From contig NZ_FWXX01000001.1 in NCBI RefSeq assembly GCF_900176475.1, positions 372,001 to 436,000 of the forward strand: a stretch of 64,000 bases of DNA, in the 5' to 3' direction. The position numbers and the translations under genes were made by a program. The stretch is from Tropicibacter naphthalenivorans (GTDB taxonomy: Bacteria > Pseudomonadota > Alphaproteobacteria > Rhodobacterales > Rhodobacteraceae). Shown piece by piece: positions 48,965-58,650 of this stretch. The notes beneath the pieces were generated by a model. It was not told where the DNA came from. It searched no databases and saw nothing but the letters and a program-made list of their open reading frames with translations. Positions within the stretch are counted from its first letter, which is position 1. Every line of letters begins with the position of its first letter.

Positions 48965-50713
48965 TCAGACGTTCACGTCCACCTCATCCCTTGCAAAGTC
49001 GCGCACGGCAATGGCCGTGTCCTGCGCCTTGGCCAAAGACCAGCGGACGCGCGTCGCATACTGCATTGCGCGCCCGGATAAAACGATTTGCTGTGTCGCA
49101 CGTGGCCGCAAACGACCTTTTTCCAGATAAACCGACGGCATCAGGGCCATTTCGACCGCTCCGTCGAACCTCAGCACCCAGATTTCGCCCGATCGCAGCG
49201 CCAGAGAGGCCGCCGTGCCGCCCATATCCACCGCCACATCGACCTCTGGGTGCAGATGGAATCGAATCTCATAGGCGATTCCCCCCAGTTTGGCGCGGTC
49301 CATGGCCTTGTCGAACCGCTTTTTGCCCGCGTCGTCCAGCGCCACGAGGTAATCCTCGCCGGACAGGCTGCGGCCATCGAGGCTGAGTTCCAGCGACCGC
49401 GCGTGGGTCAGCCCTTGGTGGCGGGCATAGCCGTCCTGGCCGCCTTCGAACCGGTGCGCCTGCGCGCCCGCGTTCATCTGCACCGGCACGTGGGTCGGCG
49501 CGTCCTCGAGGTATTCGCGGTTGGCGGTGCCGTCCCAGCGGGGGTTGGCCAGCCGCGCGCTGGAATAGCCCTGAAGGCAGAGCGTCGAATGCGACAGCGT
49601 GGCCCGGCCCGCGCGCCGCCAATCCTCGCCAAAGCCGCTGCCAGAGCCACAGTTGACGATCACCTGCCGCCGGCCTGACGTCAGTTCGAACCCAAGGGTC
49701 GAGGCATGCGCATTGCTGGACGCGAGCCCCGAGGGCGGCTTTGCTGCATCGACAATCACCGAAGTGCGCCCCGCCGAGAGCCGCGCAAAGCCCATGGCCA
49801 GCCCGTCCGGCTGCCGTTTCTTGATGCCCGAGGCGGCCAGCGCCTGATCGAGCCGCCCGTCCAGCCCCTTGCCGCCGCCGTGAAAGCGCGCCAGCCCGCC
49901 GTCCGCGTGGCGCAGGGTGCGCAAGGTGGGCGCGATGCGGCGGATGGCGGACAGGTGATCCGGGTCGGGGTCGTGCCCCGCCTCTTCCAAGGCCGCTTGC
50001 GCCCATGTGAGCAGGGTGAAAACTTCCAGCAATTCCTCGGGGTTGCGGGTGGGAATGCCGCCCGCTTCGTCCACCTGCCGCGCGCATTCACGGCCAAGGG
50101 CTTGGCGCGCGGGGTCGATATGCGTCTCCATCCCTTCGAGCGAGAGACCAGCATAAAGCAGCCCCGTCATCGCCTCGATCCGCGCAAGGCCCGGCGCGGC
50201 GGACCCACCGCGCTTGGCCAAGAATTGCGTTTGCGCCGCAAGGGCTTGGTAGTATTTACGGGCTTTGTCCGCGTCCTGCCCGCGCAGCAGGAACAGCGCG
50301 TGATGCACCCAGCGGATCACCCGCCGCCCCGCCAGTTCCGGCGTCCAGCCGGGGCCGCGCCCGTGGCCGTAGGCGTCGATCCACCCCCACAGCCAGTCCT
50401 GCGCCAGCCCGCGGGCCTTTGCATCGCCAACAGCGGCCAGATCATCAAGCCACGCAAACCCTTGAAGTTCCTCGGCAAAGGCCGCATCAGGCGCGTCAAT
50501 CTGCCACGGGATGCGCCCGTCCGCCTCGACCAAATGGCCCGCGAACATCAGGTTCCCCGCCATCATCTGCCGCCCGCGCGCGAAATACCCGATCGTGCGC
50601 GGTTCGGGCTGCGAGACAAAGCCGTTCGCAGGTTTGGCGCGCGCCGCAAGACGTGCGTGCACACGGTTCAAGAGCCGCGCATGCGCGGCCTGCCATTTGC
50701 GTGTGATGGCCAT
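48965..50713 (-). CDS. Heparinase II/III family protein
   Basis: A 582-residue protein with an N-terminal alpha/alpha toroid-like part and a C-terminal heparinase II/III beta domain (segments [22 protein letters not shown] and [14 protein letters not shown]). The family contains polysaccharide lyases acting on uronic-acid polymers. No export signal is visible, so it may be cytosolic with an atypical substrate or a cell-wall-related role. It sits between rsmB and purH on one strand, an order I recall in many Rhodobacteraceae. Function unassigned. Confidence 0.82.
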   Translation of the reverse strand: MAITRKWQAAHARLLNRVHARLAARAKPANGFVSQPEPRTIGYFARGRQMMAGNLMFAGHLVEADGRIPWQIDAPDAAFAEELQGFAWLDDLAAVGDAKARGLAQDWLWGWIDAYGHGRGPGWTPELAGRRVIRWVHHALFLLRGQDADKARKYYQALAAQTQFLAKRGGSAAPGLARIEAMTGLLYAGLSLEGMETHIDPARQALGRECARQVDEAGGIPTRNPEELLEVFTLLTWAQAALEEAGHDPDPDHLSAIRRIAPTLRTLRHADGGLARFHGGGKGLDGRLDQALAASGIKKRQPDGLAMGFARLSAGRTSVIVDAAKPPSGLASSNAHASTLGFELTSGRRQVIVNCGSGSGFGEDWRRAGRATLSHSTLCLQGYSSARLANPRWDGTANREYLEDAPTHVPVQMNAGAQAHRFEGGQDGYARHQGLTHARSLELSLDGRSLSGEDYLVALDDAGKKRFDKAMDRAKLGGIAYEIRFHLHPEVDVAVDMGGTAASLALRSGEIWVLRFDGAVEMALMPSVYLEKGRLRPRATQQIVLSGRAMQYATRVRWSLAKAQDTAIAVRDFARDEVDVNV

Positions 50714-50830
50714 GGGTACTGCTGCCTCTTGCCGCCCCTTTGGGGGCTTGTTGCGCCGCAGTCTAGCCCGAGGGCCGCGCGAAGTCACCTTTCAAACGCG
50801 CCACATTTTAAGGAACCGTTAACTGTTGCT

Positions 50831-52084
50831 TTACAGCTTATGCAGCGCCGCCATGTAGAATCCGTCCATGCCGCCCCTGGCCGCCCAGTAGTCGGGGCGC
50901 AGACGCAGGCCGCCCTCTTCAGACCGCCAATTTTCCTCGATCCAATCGAAGCTTAGCGGAACGGTCTCGATGCCAGGATGGCGCGCGAGGATCTCGTCGA
51001 TGTGGCATTCGCCCTCATCCGGGATCAGGCTACAGGTGGCAAAGACCAGCCGCCCGCCGGGGCGCAGCAGGTGCAAGGCGTGCTCCAGCATGGCCTCTTG
51101 CAGGCCGATCAGCTCAGAGATTTTCTCGCCCTCATGGGCGTGCGGCAGGTCGGGGTGACGGCGGATCGTGCCCGTCGCGGAACAGGGCGCGTCCAGCAGG
51201 ATGGCGTCATACTCGCCTTGGTGTTCCAACGCGTCGCCCTCGACCAAAGTCGCCTTCAGCCCCGTGCGGTCAAGGTTTTCCTGCACCCGCGCCAGACGCG
51301 CGCCGGACAGGTCGAGCGCGGTCACATTGGCCCCCGCCGCCGCCAGTTGCAGGGTCTTGCCCCCGGGCGCGGCGCACATGTCCAGCACGTTCAACCCCTT
51401 GACGTCGCCCAAGAGTTTCGCGGGCAAGGCGGCGGCCACGTCCTGCACCCACCACTCGCCCGTGTCGAAACCCGCCAAGGCGCTGACCTGCCCCGCATCG
51501 CGCAGGCGCACGGACCCGGTGGGCAGCAGTTCTCCGCCCAGACGTTCAGCCAAAACCGCCCCGTCCCCCTTGGGGGTCAGGTCCAGCGGCGCGCCTTCGA
51601 AATGGACACGCTCCATATTGGCGACGGCCTGCGGGCCCCATGCCTCGACCAGCGGGTCACGCAGCCAGCGCGGCAGGCGGGGAAAGCGCTGTTTCGACCA
51701 CGCCTCTGGCCCTTCATCGGCGATCTTGCGCAGCACGGCGTTGATCAGCCCCTTGGAGCTTTGGGTGTCCTTGCGGGCGCTGGCGATCTCGACGCAGTCG
51801 CTGACCACACCATGGGCCGCGCCCCCGGCGCAGAGCTCATACGTCCCAAGCCGCAGGATGTTCATCACCCGCGGCACCGCCTTTTTCCGCATGTGCTTGG
51901 ACAGCAGGCGGTCGGCGCGCTCCATCCCGCGCAGGGTTTCCGTCGCCAAGCGCTGCGCCGCTGCGCGATCCGCCGGGGCCAGCGCCTCTAGGACGCGGCT
52001 TTCGGACAGGGGGCGGCCCATCTCGATCACTTGATCCAGCATGTCGACGGCGGCTTTGCGGGCGGGGCTTGGGGTGTTGGTCAT
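50831..52084 (-). CDS. rsmB: 16S rRNA (cytosine(967)-C(5))-methyltransferase
   Basis: A 417-residue RNA m5C methyltransferase. An N-terminal NusB-like domain (about residues 1-130) precedes the SAM domain with CAAPGGKTLQLA, the motif IV cysteine in DAPCSATGTIRRHPD and the catalytic Cys in FATCSLIPDE. This is the RsmB layout. The ATG at 52084 is used; 77 bp separate it from the divergent DUF1674 gene. Confidence 0.93.
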   Translation of the reverse strand: MTNTPSPARKAAVDMLDQVIEMGRPLSESRVLEALAPADRAAAQRLATETLRGMERADRLLSKHMRKKAVPRVMNILRLGTYELCAGGAAHGVVSDCVEIASARKDTQSSKGLINAVLRKIADEGPEAWSKQRFPRLPRWLRDPLVEAWGPQAVANMERVHFEGAPLDLTPKGDGAVLAERLGGELLPTGSVRLRDAGQVSALAGFDTGEWWVQDVAAALPAKLLGDVKGLNVLDMCAAPGGKTLQLAAAGANVTALDLSGARLARVQENLDRTGLKATLVEGDALEHQGEYDAILLDAPCSATGTIRRHPDLPHAHEGEKISELIGLQEAMLEHALHLLRPGGRLVFATCSLIPDEGECHIDEILARHPGIETVPLSFDWIEENWRSEEGGLRLRPDYWAARGGMDGFYMAALHKL

Positions 52085-52161
52085 GCGGTCTCTCCGGGGC
52101 GGGGACTTGCCCCGTTGCTGCGCGCCCGTATATCAACGGTGCAGATACGAGGAAACCCGCC

Positions 52162-52356
52162 ATGTCCGACACGCCCGAATCCGAAAAGCGCGACCTGCCC
52201 CCCGCCGCCCAGCGCGCCCTTGCCGAAGCGGCCGAGCGCCGCGCCAAGGCCGACGCCGAGGCCGCCGCCCGCCCGACCGAGCTTGGCGGGCGCGATGGCC
52301 CCGATCCCGCGCGCTATGGCGACTGGGAGAAAAAGGGCATCGCCATCGATTTTTGA
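52162..52356 (+). CDS. DUF1674 protein, SDHAF4-like succinate dehydrogenase assembly factor
   Basis: A 64-residue protein ending RYGDWEKKGIAIDF, the hallmark of DUF1674/SDHAF4. The eukaryotic homologue binds the flavinylated SdhA subunit during complex II assembly. The first half is Ala/Glu/Arg-rich and probably disordered. The ATG at 52162 is 5 bp after a GGAAA. No sdh genes are nearby. Confidence 0.85.
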   Translation: MSDTPESEKRDLPPAAQRALAEAAERRAKADAEAAARPTELGGRDGPDPARYGDWEKKGIAIDF

Positions 52357-52379
52357 CGGTGGGCGCGGCGGCCCTTGCG

Positions 52380-53933
52380 TCAAAAGACGAACAGCTCCGC
52401 CGTTACATCCGCCGCAACCGTCCCGCCCAGCTCGACGGTGAAATAGGCCGACGACACCACAGCATTGCCCCAAGCGTTGTCGGCGATGGTCAGGCTGGCA
52501 AAGCTGAGCCCGCCGATTTCGCTGAGGTCGACCACATCGTCCGCCGCGTCGAAATCTGTGATGAAATCGGCGCCGGGGTCGCCGTCGGTCTCATCCTGGA
52601 AAAAGAACACATCCGCGCCGCCAAAGCCCACCAGCAGGTCGTTGCCAAGGCCGCCATAGATCTCGTCGTCGCCGGTGGTGCCCAGCACGATGTCTTCGCC
52701 GCCCGCGTCGCCGCCGTTGTGCTGCGAGTAGATGAAGGCATCCCCCTTGAGCAGGCTCAGGTGATAGGACGGCGCGCCATCATAGGCCGCGATCCCGCCC
52801 GCTTTGCCAAAGGAGACAAGCTCGATCTCGGTCAACTGACCGGTAAACTGGCCTTGGATATAGACGCTGCCGCTGTCGCCGGGGTCCATGTCCGGGCCGG
52901 TATAGGTCAGGATCAGGTCGTCGCCCGCGCGCGCAAAGGTGACGTTGTGGATCGCCTCTTGGGTCGAGGCAAAGCCCAGCAGCTCGATCACGTCGCGGTC
53001 AAAGTTCGACCATTTCGGCGAGGTTGCGCCGCGCCCGTTGTCCAACACCCGGTCGTGGTCGGCGGTGGTCACGTCAACGCTGTAGATGTCCCGGCCCCGA
53101 TTGCCATACAGCCGGTCGTTGCCCAAGCCCCCGGTCAGGCTGTCGACGCCCCAGACGCCGAACAGGATGTCATTGCCCGCGCCGCCGAACAGCGCGTCGT
53201 TGCCATCTTCGCCGCGCAGAATGTCCACCGCATCGCCGCCATACAGGGTGTCACCCCCCGTCCCGGCCCAGATCCGGTCGACGCCTGCTGCGCCGTGGAT
53301 CAGGTCACCGTCCGCGCCGCCGTACAAGTAGTCGCCGCCGTCTTCGCCAAGGATCGTGTCGGCCCCATCCCCACCCCGGATCGTATCGCGCCCGGCCCCG
53401 CCAGAGACATAGTCATCGCCCGCCAGCCCGTTCAGCAAATCGGCAAAGCGCCAGCCGGTGATGATGTCCCGCCCGGCGGTGCCCGTATCCCCCGGCGCAA
53501 AGCTGTAGAGCGTGGTGCTGATGACCGCGTCGCTGACCTTGAGCTCTTCGATCCGGGCGTTGGGAAGCGCCGCGCTATACTGGTTGAGGATGCGGATCGT
53601 GCCGCCGATGAACCCGTCATCATAGACGGTGCGGCCTTTGTCCGGCGTGGTGATGACCAAGTGCTGCCCGTCCGCACCAACGCGCACAAAGCGCGTCAGG
53701 CCGGTTTGGAACGTGGATTGAAACGCCAGCGGGGGCAGCCCCTGAATGCGGTCGATGCTGTCATCCGCGGCGCTGGATTCGCTGATGTCATACTGTGGCA
53801 CGGCCCCCAGCGCGGCGCTGAAATTCAGCGCGTAGGTATCGGCGCCCGCGCGCCCCAGCAGCCGCCAATGCCCGCCCGATACCCCCAGCAGATCATCCCC
53901 TGCGGAGCCAAGCCGCGTTCCCGTCAAAGCCAT
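52380..53933 (-). CDS. RTX calcium-binding secreted protein
   Basis: A 517-residue protein with about ten GGxGxDxLx-type nonapeptide repeats (residues 160-300, DNA about 53060-53450), and another short repeat block near residue 430 (GGLGNDLLVGFGGAD). Such repeats fold as calcium-bound beta-rolls, and the C-terminal region (ending ELFVF) fits a type I secretion signal; no N-terminal signal is present. No type I exporter genes are in the window. There is no identifiable catalytic domain, so it may be a surface or matrix protein. The promoter region holds two inverted repeats. Confidence 0.88.
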   Translation of the reverse strand: MALTGTRLGSAGDDLLGVSGGHWRLLGRAGADTYALNFSAALGAVPQYDISESSAADDSIDRIQGLPPLAFQSTFQTGLTRFVRVGADGQHLVITTPDKGRTVYDDGFIGGTIRILNQYSAALPNARIEELKVSDAVISTTLYSFAPGDTGTAGRDIITGWRFADLLNGLAGDDYVSGGAGRDTIRGGDGADTILGEDGGDYLYGGADGDLIHGAAGVDRIWAGTGGDTLYGGDAVDILRGEDGNDALFGGAGNDILFGVWGVDSLTGGLGNDRLYGNRGRDIYSVDVTTADHDRVLDNGRGATSPKWSNFDRDVIELLGFASTQEAIHNVTFARAGDDLILTYTGPDMDPGDSGSVYIQGQFTGQLTEIELVSFGKAGGIAAYDGAPSYHLSLLKGDAFIYSQHNGGDAGGEDIVLGTTGDDEIYGGLGNDLLVGFGGADVFFFQDETDGDPGADFITDFDAADDVVDLSEIGGLSFASLTIADNAWGNAVVSSAYFTVELGGTVAADVTAELFVF

Positions 53934-53957
53934 GGATATGCCCCATCCTGCCCCGAC

Positions 53958-53973
53958 GGCGCGATATCGCGCC
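53958..53973. promoter_or_regulatory. 16-bp perfect palindrome in the RTX leader
   Basis: GGCGCGATATCGCGCC is a perfect palindrome between the candidate -10 box and the RTX start codon, 25 bp before the ATG. It is well placed for a repressor. Confidence 0.5.
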
Positions 53974-53987
53974 CCAGATTCGGTAGC

Positions 53988-54016
53988 ATATTACCCCATT
54001 CAGGCCATTTCCCCAA
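53988..54016 (-). promoter_or_regulatory. Candidate promoter of the RTX gene
   Basis: On the minus strand TTGGGG, a 17-bp spacer and TAATAT; the -10 is good. Just upstream of the -35 is another inverted repeat, CCCTGT-CAA-ACAGGG (54019-54033). Confidence 0.45.
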
Positions 54017-54058
54017 ATCCCTGTCAAACAGGGGGCTTAGAAGGGATCAGGGCGCAGA

Positions 54059-54874
54059 TCAGTCCTTGAGGCCCAGCACGTCCAGCATGTCGTATTCGCC
54101 GGGGGCCTTGTCCTGCCCCCAGAGCGCTGCCTTCAAAGCGCCGCGCGCGAAGAGCGAGCGGTCCGAGGCCACGTGCTTCAAGGTGATCCGCTCCCCGGCG
54201 GTGGCGAACAGCACCTCGTGTTCGCCCACGATGTCGCCGCCGCGCACCGCGTGAAAGCCGATGTCGCCCTGCTTGCGTGCGCCGGTGATGCCGTCGCGGC
54301 CCCGGTCCGAGACCTCGTCCAGCTTGACCCCGCGCCCTTCGGCGGCGGCTTCACCCAGCATCAGGGCGGTGCCCGACGGCGCGTCGACCTTTTTATTGTG
54401 GTGGGATTCGATGATCTCGATGTCCCAGTCGATGTCCAGCGCGGCGGCGACCTTTTTCGTCACGGTGGTCAGCAGGTTCACCCCCAGCGACATGTTGCCC
54501 GCCCGCACGATCACCGCGTGATGCGCCGCCTTGTGGATGCGCGCCAGATCGTCCTCGGACAGGCCGGTGGTGCCGATCACATGCACCGCCCGCGCCTGCG
54601 CCGCCAGATCGGCGAATTCCACCGTCGCGGCGGGCGCGGTAAAGTCGATCACCGCTTGGGCGCGGGCAAAGGCTTCGAGCGGGTCATCGCTGACCACAAC
54701 GCCCAAGGGCGCGCCGCCCATGGCCTCACCCAGATCGCGCCCGACCCAATCGTGGCCCGACCGTTCCAGCGCCCCGGCGAGTTTCAGCTTGTCCGAGGCC
54801 AGCACCTCGCGCACCAGCATCTGGCCCATCCGACCCGAAACACCCGTAATGACCACACCGGGACACTCTGTCAT
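54059..54874 (-). CDS. dapB: 4-hydroxy-tetrahydrodipicolinate reductase
   Basis: A 271-residue NAD(P)H-dependent enzyme of the lysine/DAP pathway, using the product of DapA. The nucleotide-binding [12 protein letters not shown] opens the protein and [17 protein letters not shown] carries the substrate and catalytic residues. The ATG at 54874 has AGGAGAG upstream; a GTG six codons earlier is possible. Divergent to rbfA by 89 bp. Confidence 0.95.
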   Translation of the reverse strand: MTECPGVVITGVSGRMGQMLVREVLASDKLKLAGALERSGHDWVGRDLGEAMGGAPLGVVVSDDPLEAFARAQAVIDFTAPAATVEFADLAAQARAVHVIGTTGLSEDDLARIHKAAHHAVIVRAGNMSLGVNLLTTVTKKVAAALDIDWDIEIIESHHNKKVDAPSGTALMLGEAAAEGRGVKLDEVSDRGRDGITGARKQGDIGFHAVRGGDIVGEHEVLFATAGERITLKHVASDRSLFARGALKAALWGQDKAPGEYDMLDVLGLKD

Positions 54875-54963
54875 CGCTCTCTCCTGCGTCACGCGTAATT
54901 TGTGCCCTCTTACCCTGCGCAGACCCGCTTGGCAAAGCCCGTCAATGGGCCTACATCAGGGGC

Positions 54964-55359
54964 ATGGCACATAAAAACTCTCCTGACGGTCCCGGACAAA
55001 GCCAACGCCAGCTGCGCGTGGGTGAAATGTTGCGCCGCCGTCTGTCCGAAGTCCTGCAACGCGGCGAGATTCACGATCCCGAATTGAACCGCATGGTCAT
55101 CACCGTCGGCGAAGTGCGCGTGTCCCCGGACCTGCGCATCGCGACCTGCTACGTGGTGCCTTTGGGCGGTCAGGGGCAGGACGAAATGTTCGAGCTTTTG
55201 CACCGCAACCGGGGCGAATTGCGCCGCGCGGTGGCGAACGGACAAAAGCTGAAATTCGCGCCAGAGCTGAAGTTCCGTCTGGACGAGACCTTTGACCGGC
55301 TCGACGACACGCGCCGCATGTTCGCCGACGAAAAAGTCCGCCGCGACATCGAAAGCTGA
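54964..55359 (+). CDS. rbfA: Ribosome-binding factor A
   Basis: A 131-residue KH-fold protein that helps mature the 30S subunit. RVGEMLRRRLSEVLQRGEI near the start and SPDLRIATCYVVPL are characteristic. The stop overlaps the next start (TGATG at 55357-55361), so it is coupled to the DUF2233 gene. It is not next to infB, unlike in many bacteria. Confidence 0.94.
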   Translation: MAHKNSPDGPGQSQRQLRVGEMLRRRLSEVLQRGEIHDPELNRMVITVGEVRVSPDLRIATCYVVPLGGQGQDEMFELLHRNRGELRRAVANGQKLKFAPELKFRLDETFDRLDDTRRMFADEKVRRDIES

Positions 55360-56105
55360 TGCGCGAAGCGGCGGCTTTCCTTGTTTGTCTGGCCCTGATG
55401 GCCATGGGCTCGGGCGCTTCGGCGGTCGAGTGTCGCAACGTGGAGTTCGACGGCAGCCGTTACGCGGTCTGCGAGGTGAATGCCGCGGACGAAGAGCTGC
55501 ACCTGTTCCGCGCCGATCCTAGTGGGCAGCCCTACGGCCATTTCGCGCCCTTGGCCGAGGACCTGTCGCGCGGCGGCGAAGAGCTGGTCTTTGCCATGAA
55601 CGCGGGCATGTACCACGAGGACCGCAGCGCCGTGGGCCATTACGTGGAAAACGGCGTCGAGCAGATGCGCGTCATCTCGAACCCCGGTCCCGGCAACTTT
55701 GGCCTGCTGCCCAACGGCATCTTTTGCATCCGCCCGCAGCGCGCCGACGTGATCGAAACCCGCGATTTCCTCGAACAAAAGCCCGACTGCCGCGACGCCA
55801 CCCAATCGGGGCCGATGCTTGTGATCGACGGCGAGTTGCACCCGCGGTTCCTGCCGGACAGCACCTCGCGCTATATCCGCAACGGCGTGGGCACCTCTCA
55901 GGATGGCACCCGCGTGGTCTTTGCCATTTCGAACAACACCGTGACCTTTCACGAATTTGCCCGGCTGTTCCGCGACGCCCTTGGCCTGCCGAACGCGCTG
56001 TTTCTGGATGGCAATGTCTCGCGGCTGTTTGCCCGCGATCTGAACCGCGCCGATCTGGGGCGGCGCATGGGGCCGATCGTGGCGGTCACCGAAGGCCGTC
56101 CTTAG
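55359..56105 (+). CDS. Phosphodiester glycosidase (NAGPA/DUF2233) domain protein, exported
   Basis: A 248-residue protein with a Sec signal (FLVCLALMAMGSGASA). The NAGPA domain is visible from FAMNAGMYHEDRSAVG through PNGIFC, QSGPMLVIDGE and NALFLDGNVSRLF. The mammalian homologue removes a covering GlcNAc from a phosphodiester; bacterial members may act on envelope or teichoic-type polymers. Overlaps rbfA by one base. Function in this bacterium unknown. Confidence 0.85.
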   Translation: MREAAAFLVCLALMAMGSGASAVECRNVEFDGSRYAVCEVNAADEELHLFRADPSGQPYGHFAPLAEDLSRGGEELVFAMNAGMYHEDRSAVGHYVENGVEQMRVISNPGPGNFGLLPNGIFCIRPQRADVIETRDFLEQKPDCRDATQSGPMLVIDGELHPRFLPDSTSRYIRNGVGTSQDGTRVVFAISNNTVTFHEFARLFRDALGLPNALFLDGNVSRLFARDLNRADLGRRMGPIVAVTEGRP

Positions 56106-56171
56106 CCCCGTTTCCCTTGCACTTGGGCGCGTTGCGGCCTACCTCGGGGGGACCCCAACACCGAGGCTTGC

Positions 56172-57518
56172 ATGCGACCTTCCCCCAGTGACCTGACCCT
56201 TGCCCTTCTTGATGCCGCCAAAAAGGCGGGCGCGGACACTGCCGACGCCATCGCCGTGACCGGCACCGCCCTGTCCATCGACGTGCGTGACGGCAAGCTG
56301 GAACAGGCCGAACGCGCCGAGGGCAGCGACATCGGCCTGCGGGTCTTTGTCGGGCAGCGCAGCGCGGTGGTCTCTGCCAGCGACACCCGGCCCGAGACGA
56401 TGCAGGCCATGGCCGAGCGCGCGGTTGCCATGGCCAAAGAAGCCCCCGAGGACCCCTACGCCGGGATCGCCGATCCGTCGCTGCTGGCGACCGACTGGGA
56501 CGTGGCCGCCTTGGAACTGATGGACCCGAGCGCCGAGCCCGCCCCCGCAGAGTTGCAAGACGACGCCCGCCGCGCCGAAGCCGCCGCGCAGGCCAATCCC
56601 GGCGTGACGCAGGTACAGTCCGCATCCGCCAGCTACTCGCTGCAAGACGTGGCTTTGGCGGCGTCCAACGGCTTTGCGGGCGGCTATCAGCGCAGCTCGC
56701 GCAGCCTGTCCTGCGTGGCGATTGCCGGCGAAGGTCTGGGAATGGAGCGGGACTACGACGGCGACAGCCGCACCTTTCAGGCCGACCTTCGCAGCGCCGA
56801 AGAGATCGGCCAAAGCGCCGCCGAACGCGCCGTCGCGCGTCTGAACCCCAAGCGCCCCAAGACCGGCAGCTATCCGGTGTTGTTCGATGAACGCATCTCG
56901 TCCTCGCTGGTGGGCCACCTGATGGCGGCGATCAACGGCGGGCAGATCGCGCGCGGAGCGTCTTGGCTGCGGGACGCCATGGGCGAGCAAGTCCTGCCGG
57001 ACCACATGTCCCTGATCGAAGACCCCCACCGCCCGCGCGCCGGGGCCTCGCGCCCCTTTGACGCCGAAGGCTTGCCCACCCGCAAACGCCGCGTCATCGA
57101 CAATGGCACCCTAACCGGTTGGACCCTTGACCTTGCGAACGCGCGCAAGCTGGGGCTGGACAGCTCTGGCAATGCCGCGCGCTCTGTCACCGGCGGGGTG
57201 TCGCCGGTGGCGTGGAACCTCGAGCTGACCCAAGGGGATGCCAGCCGCGACGAGCTGATCGCGCAGATGGGCACCGGCCTGCTGGTGACCTCGATGATCG
57301 GCTCGACCATCAACCCCAACACCGGCGATTACTCGCGCGGGGCGGCGGGTCTGTGGATCGAGAACGGCGAAATCGCCTACCCGGTGTCCGGCGTGACCAT
57401 CGCGGGCAACCTGCGCGAGATGCTGCGCCGCATCATCCCCGCCAATGACGCCCGCCCCTACCTGTCGCGCGTGGTGCCGTCGCTGCTGGTCGAAGGGTTG
57501 ACCCTTGCCGGCGAGTGA
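56172..57518 (+). CDS. pmbA: TldD/PmbA family metallopeptidase (TldE-like)
   Basis: A 448-residue protein of the TldE/PmbA type, the partner of TldD in a zinc protease that trims peptides such as microcins and antitoxins. The N-terminal GSDIGLRVFVGQRSA and C-terminal SRGAAGLWIENGEIAYPVSG segments are typical. TldE itself lacks the HExxxH zinc motif, and none is seen here. No tldD in the window. It is followed by cysQ with a 14-bp overlap. Confidence 0.92.
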   Translation: MRPSPSDLTLALLDAAKKAGADTADAIAVTGTALSIDVRDGKLEQAERAEGSDIGLRVFVGQRSAVVSASDTRPETMQAMAERAVAMAKEAPEDPYAGIADPSLLATDWDVAALELMDPSAEPAPAELQDDARRAEAAAQANPGVTQVQSASASYSLQDVALAASNGFAGGYQRSSRSLSCVAIAGEGLGMERDYDGDSRTFQADLRSAEEIGQSAAERAVARLNPKRPKTGSYPVLFDERISSSLVGHLMAAINGGQIARGASWLRDAMGEQVLPDHMSLIEDPHRPRAGASRPFDAEGLPTRKRRVIDNGTLTGWTLDLANARKLGLDSSGNAARSVTGGVSPVAWNLELTQGDASRDELIAQMGTGLLVTSMIGSTINPNTGDYSRGAAGLWIENGEIAYPVSGVTIAGNLREMLRRIIPANDARPYLSRVVPSLLVEGLTLAGE

Positions 57519-58278
57519 CCTGACCCTCTTGATCGACGCGGCCCACAAGGCCGGAGCCGTCGCCCGCAGCTTTGTCGGCGGCGATCTGGGCGTGGAATAT
57601 AAGGACCACGACAACTCCCCGGTGACCAAGGCCGACCTGACCGTGAACGAAACGCTGGCGCAGCACCTGCGCGCCGCCCGCCCGGGCTATGGCTGGCTGT
57701 CCGAGGAAAGCGCCGATGACGAGGCCCGCCAACAGGCGGGACGAGTATTCATCGTCGACCCCATCGACGGCACCCGCAGCTTTATCGAAGGCTCGCGCGC
57801 CTGGGCCCATGCCCTCGCCGTGGTCGAACAGGGCCGCGTCACCGCCGCCGTCGTCTACCTGCCGATGATGGACAAACTCTATACCGCCGCCGAAGGGGCA
57901 GGCGCGCGCCTGAACGGCAAGCCCATCCGCGTCGGCCAGCGTCAGGACGTGACCAACGCCGAAGTCCTCGCGGTCAAGCACAGCCTCGATCCACAGTTTT
58001 GGCCCGGCGGTGTGCCGGACCTGCGCCGCGCGCACCGGCCTTCGCTGGCCTATCGGCTGAGCCTCGTGGCCGAAGGGCGCTTTGACGCCATGTTCACCTT
58101 TCGCCCAAGCTGGGAATGGGACATCGCCGCCGGAGCCTTGATCCTCTCCGAGGCCGGCGCGCGGGTGACCAACAAACGCGGTGCGGCGCTGCGCTTCAAC
58201 AACCCCATCCCGCAGAACGACGGCGTGCTGGCGGCGAACCCGGTGATCCACGCAGGCCTGCTGGACCGGCTGATCTAA
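57505..58278 (+). CDS. cysQ: 3'(2'),5'-bisphosphate nucleotidase CysQ-like / inositol monophosphatase family
   Basis: A 257-residue Mg-dependent phosphatase of the IMPase/CysQ family. The metal sites are WLSEESADD, VDPIDGTRSFIEG and EWDIAAGALILSEAG. CysQ clears PAP from sulfate assimilation. The start is TTG at 57505, 14 bp inside pmbA, with GAAGG upstream; no ATG lies near the beginning of the domain. Could alternatively act on inositol phosphates. Confidence 0.87.
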   Translation: MPASDLTLLIDAAHKAGAVARSFVGGDLGVEYKDHDNSPVTKADLTVNETLAQHLRAARPGYGWLSEESADDEARQQAGRVFIVDPIDGTRSFIEGSRAWAHALAVVEQGRVTAAVVYLPMMDKLYTAAEGAGARLNGKPIRVGQRQDVTNAEVLAVKHSLDPQFWPGGVPDLRRAHRPSLAYRLSLVAEGRFDAMFTFRPSWEWDIAAGALILSEAGARVTNKRGAALRFNNPIPQNDGVLAANPVIHAGLLDRLI

Positions 58279-58407
58279 ACAACCACCGGGCAGGCAAACA
58301 AACAGAAATCCTTTATCTTTCGGGGCTATGCCTTTGGGGCGCGCCCACCTTGCAACTTTGTGGTTAACAGGTAGGGTCGCACTAACCGGACCATTGGGAG
58401 ACCCCTC

Positions 58408-58647
58408 ATGCAACGTCTTCACCTTGTCTTCGGCGGCGAGCTTGTCGATCCGTCGAAAACCAAGTTCCGCAATGTCGATGACATTCATATCGTTGGGATT
58501 TTCCCCGACTACCAGACCGCCTACGACGCCTGGAAAGCCGAAGCGCAAAAGACCGTGGACAACGCCCACATGCGCTATTTCATCGCGCATCTGCACCGCC
58601 TGCGCGACGAAGAACAAGAAGTCTCGACCACCGAAGAACTGGGATAA
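58408..58647 (+). CDS. DUF4170 protein
   Basis: A 79-residue protein with LHLVFGGELVDP and DIHIVGIFPDYQTAYDAW, matching DUF4170, an alphaproteobacterial family of unknown function. It is 3 bp upstream of waaA, so co-transcribed with the Kdo transferase and lpxK. It may be tied to LPS assembly. No membrane segment or signal. Confidence 0.83.
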   Translation: MQRLHLVFGGELVDPSKTKFRNVDDIHIVGIFPDYQTAYDAWKAEAQKTVDNAHMRYFIAHLHRLRDEEQEVSTTEELG

Positions 58648-58650
58648 GCC

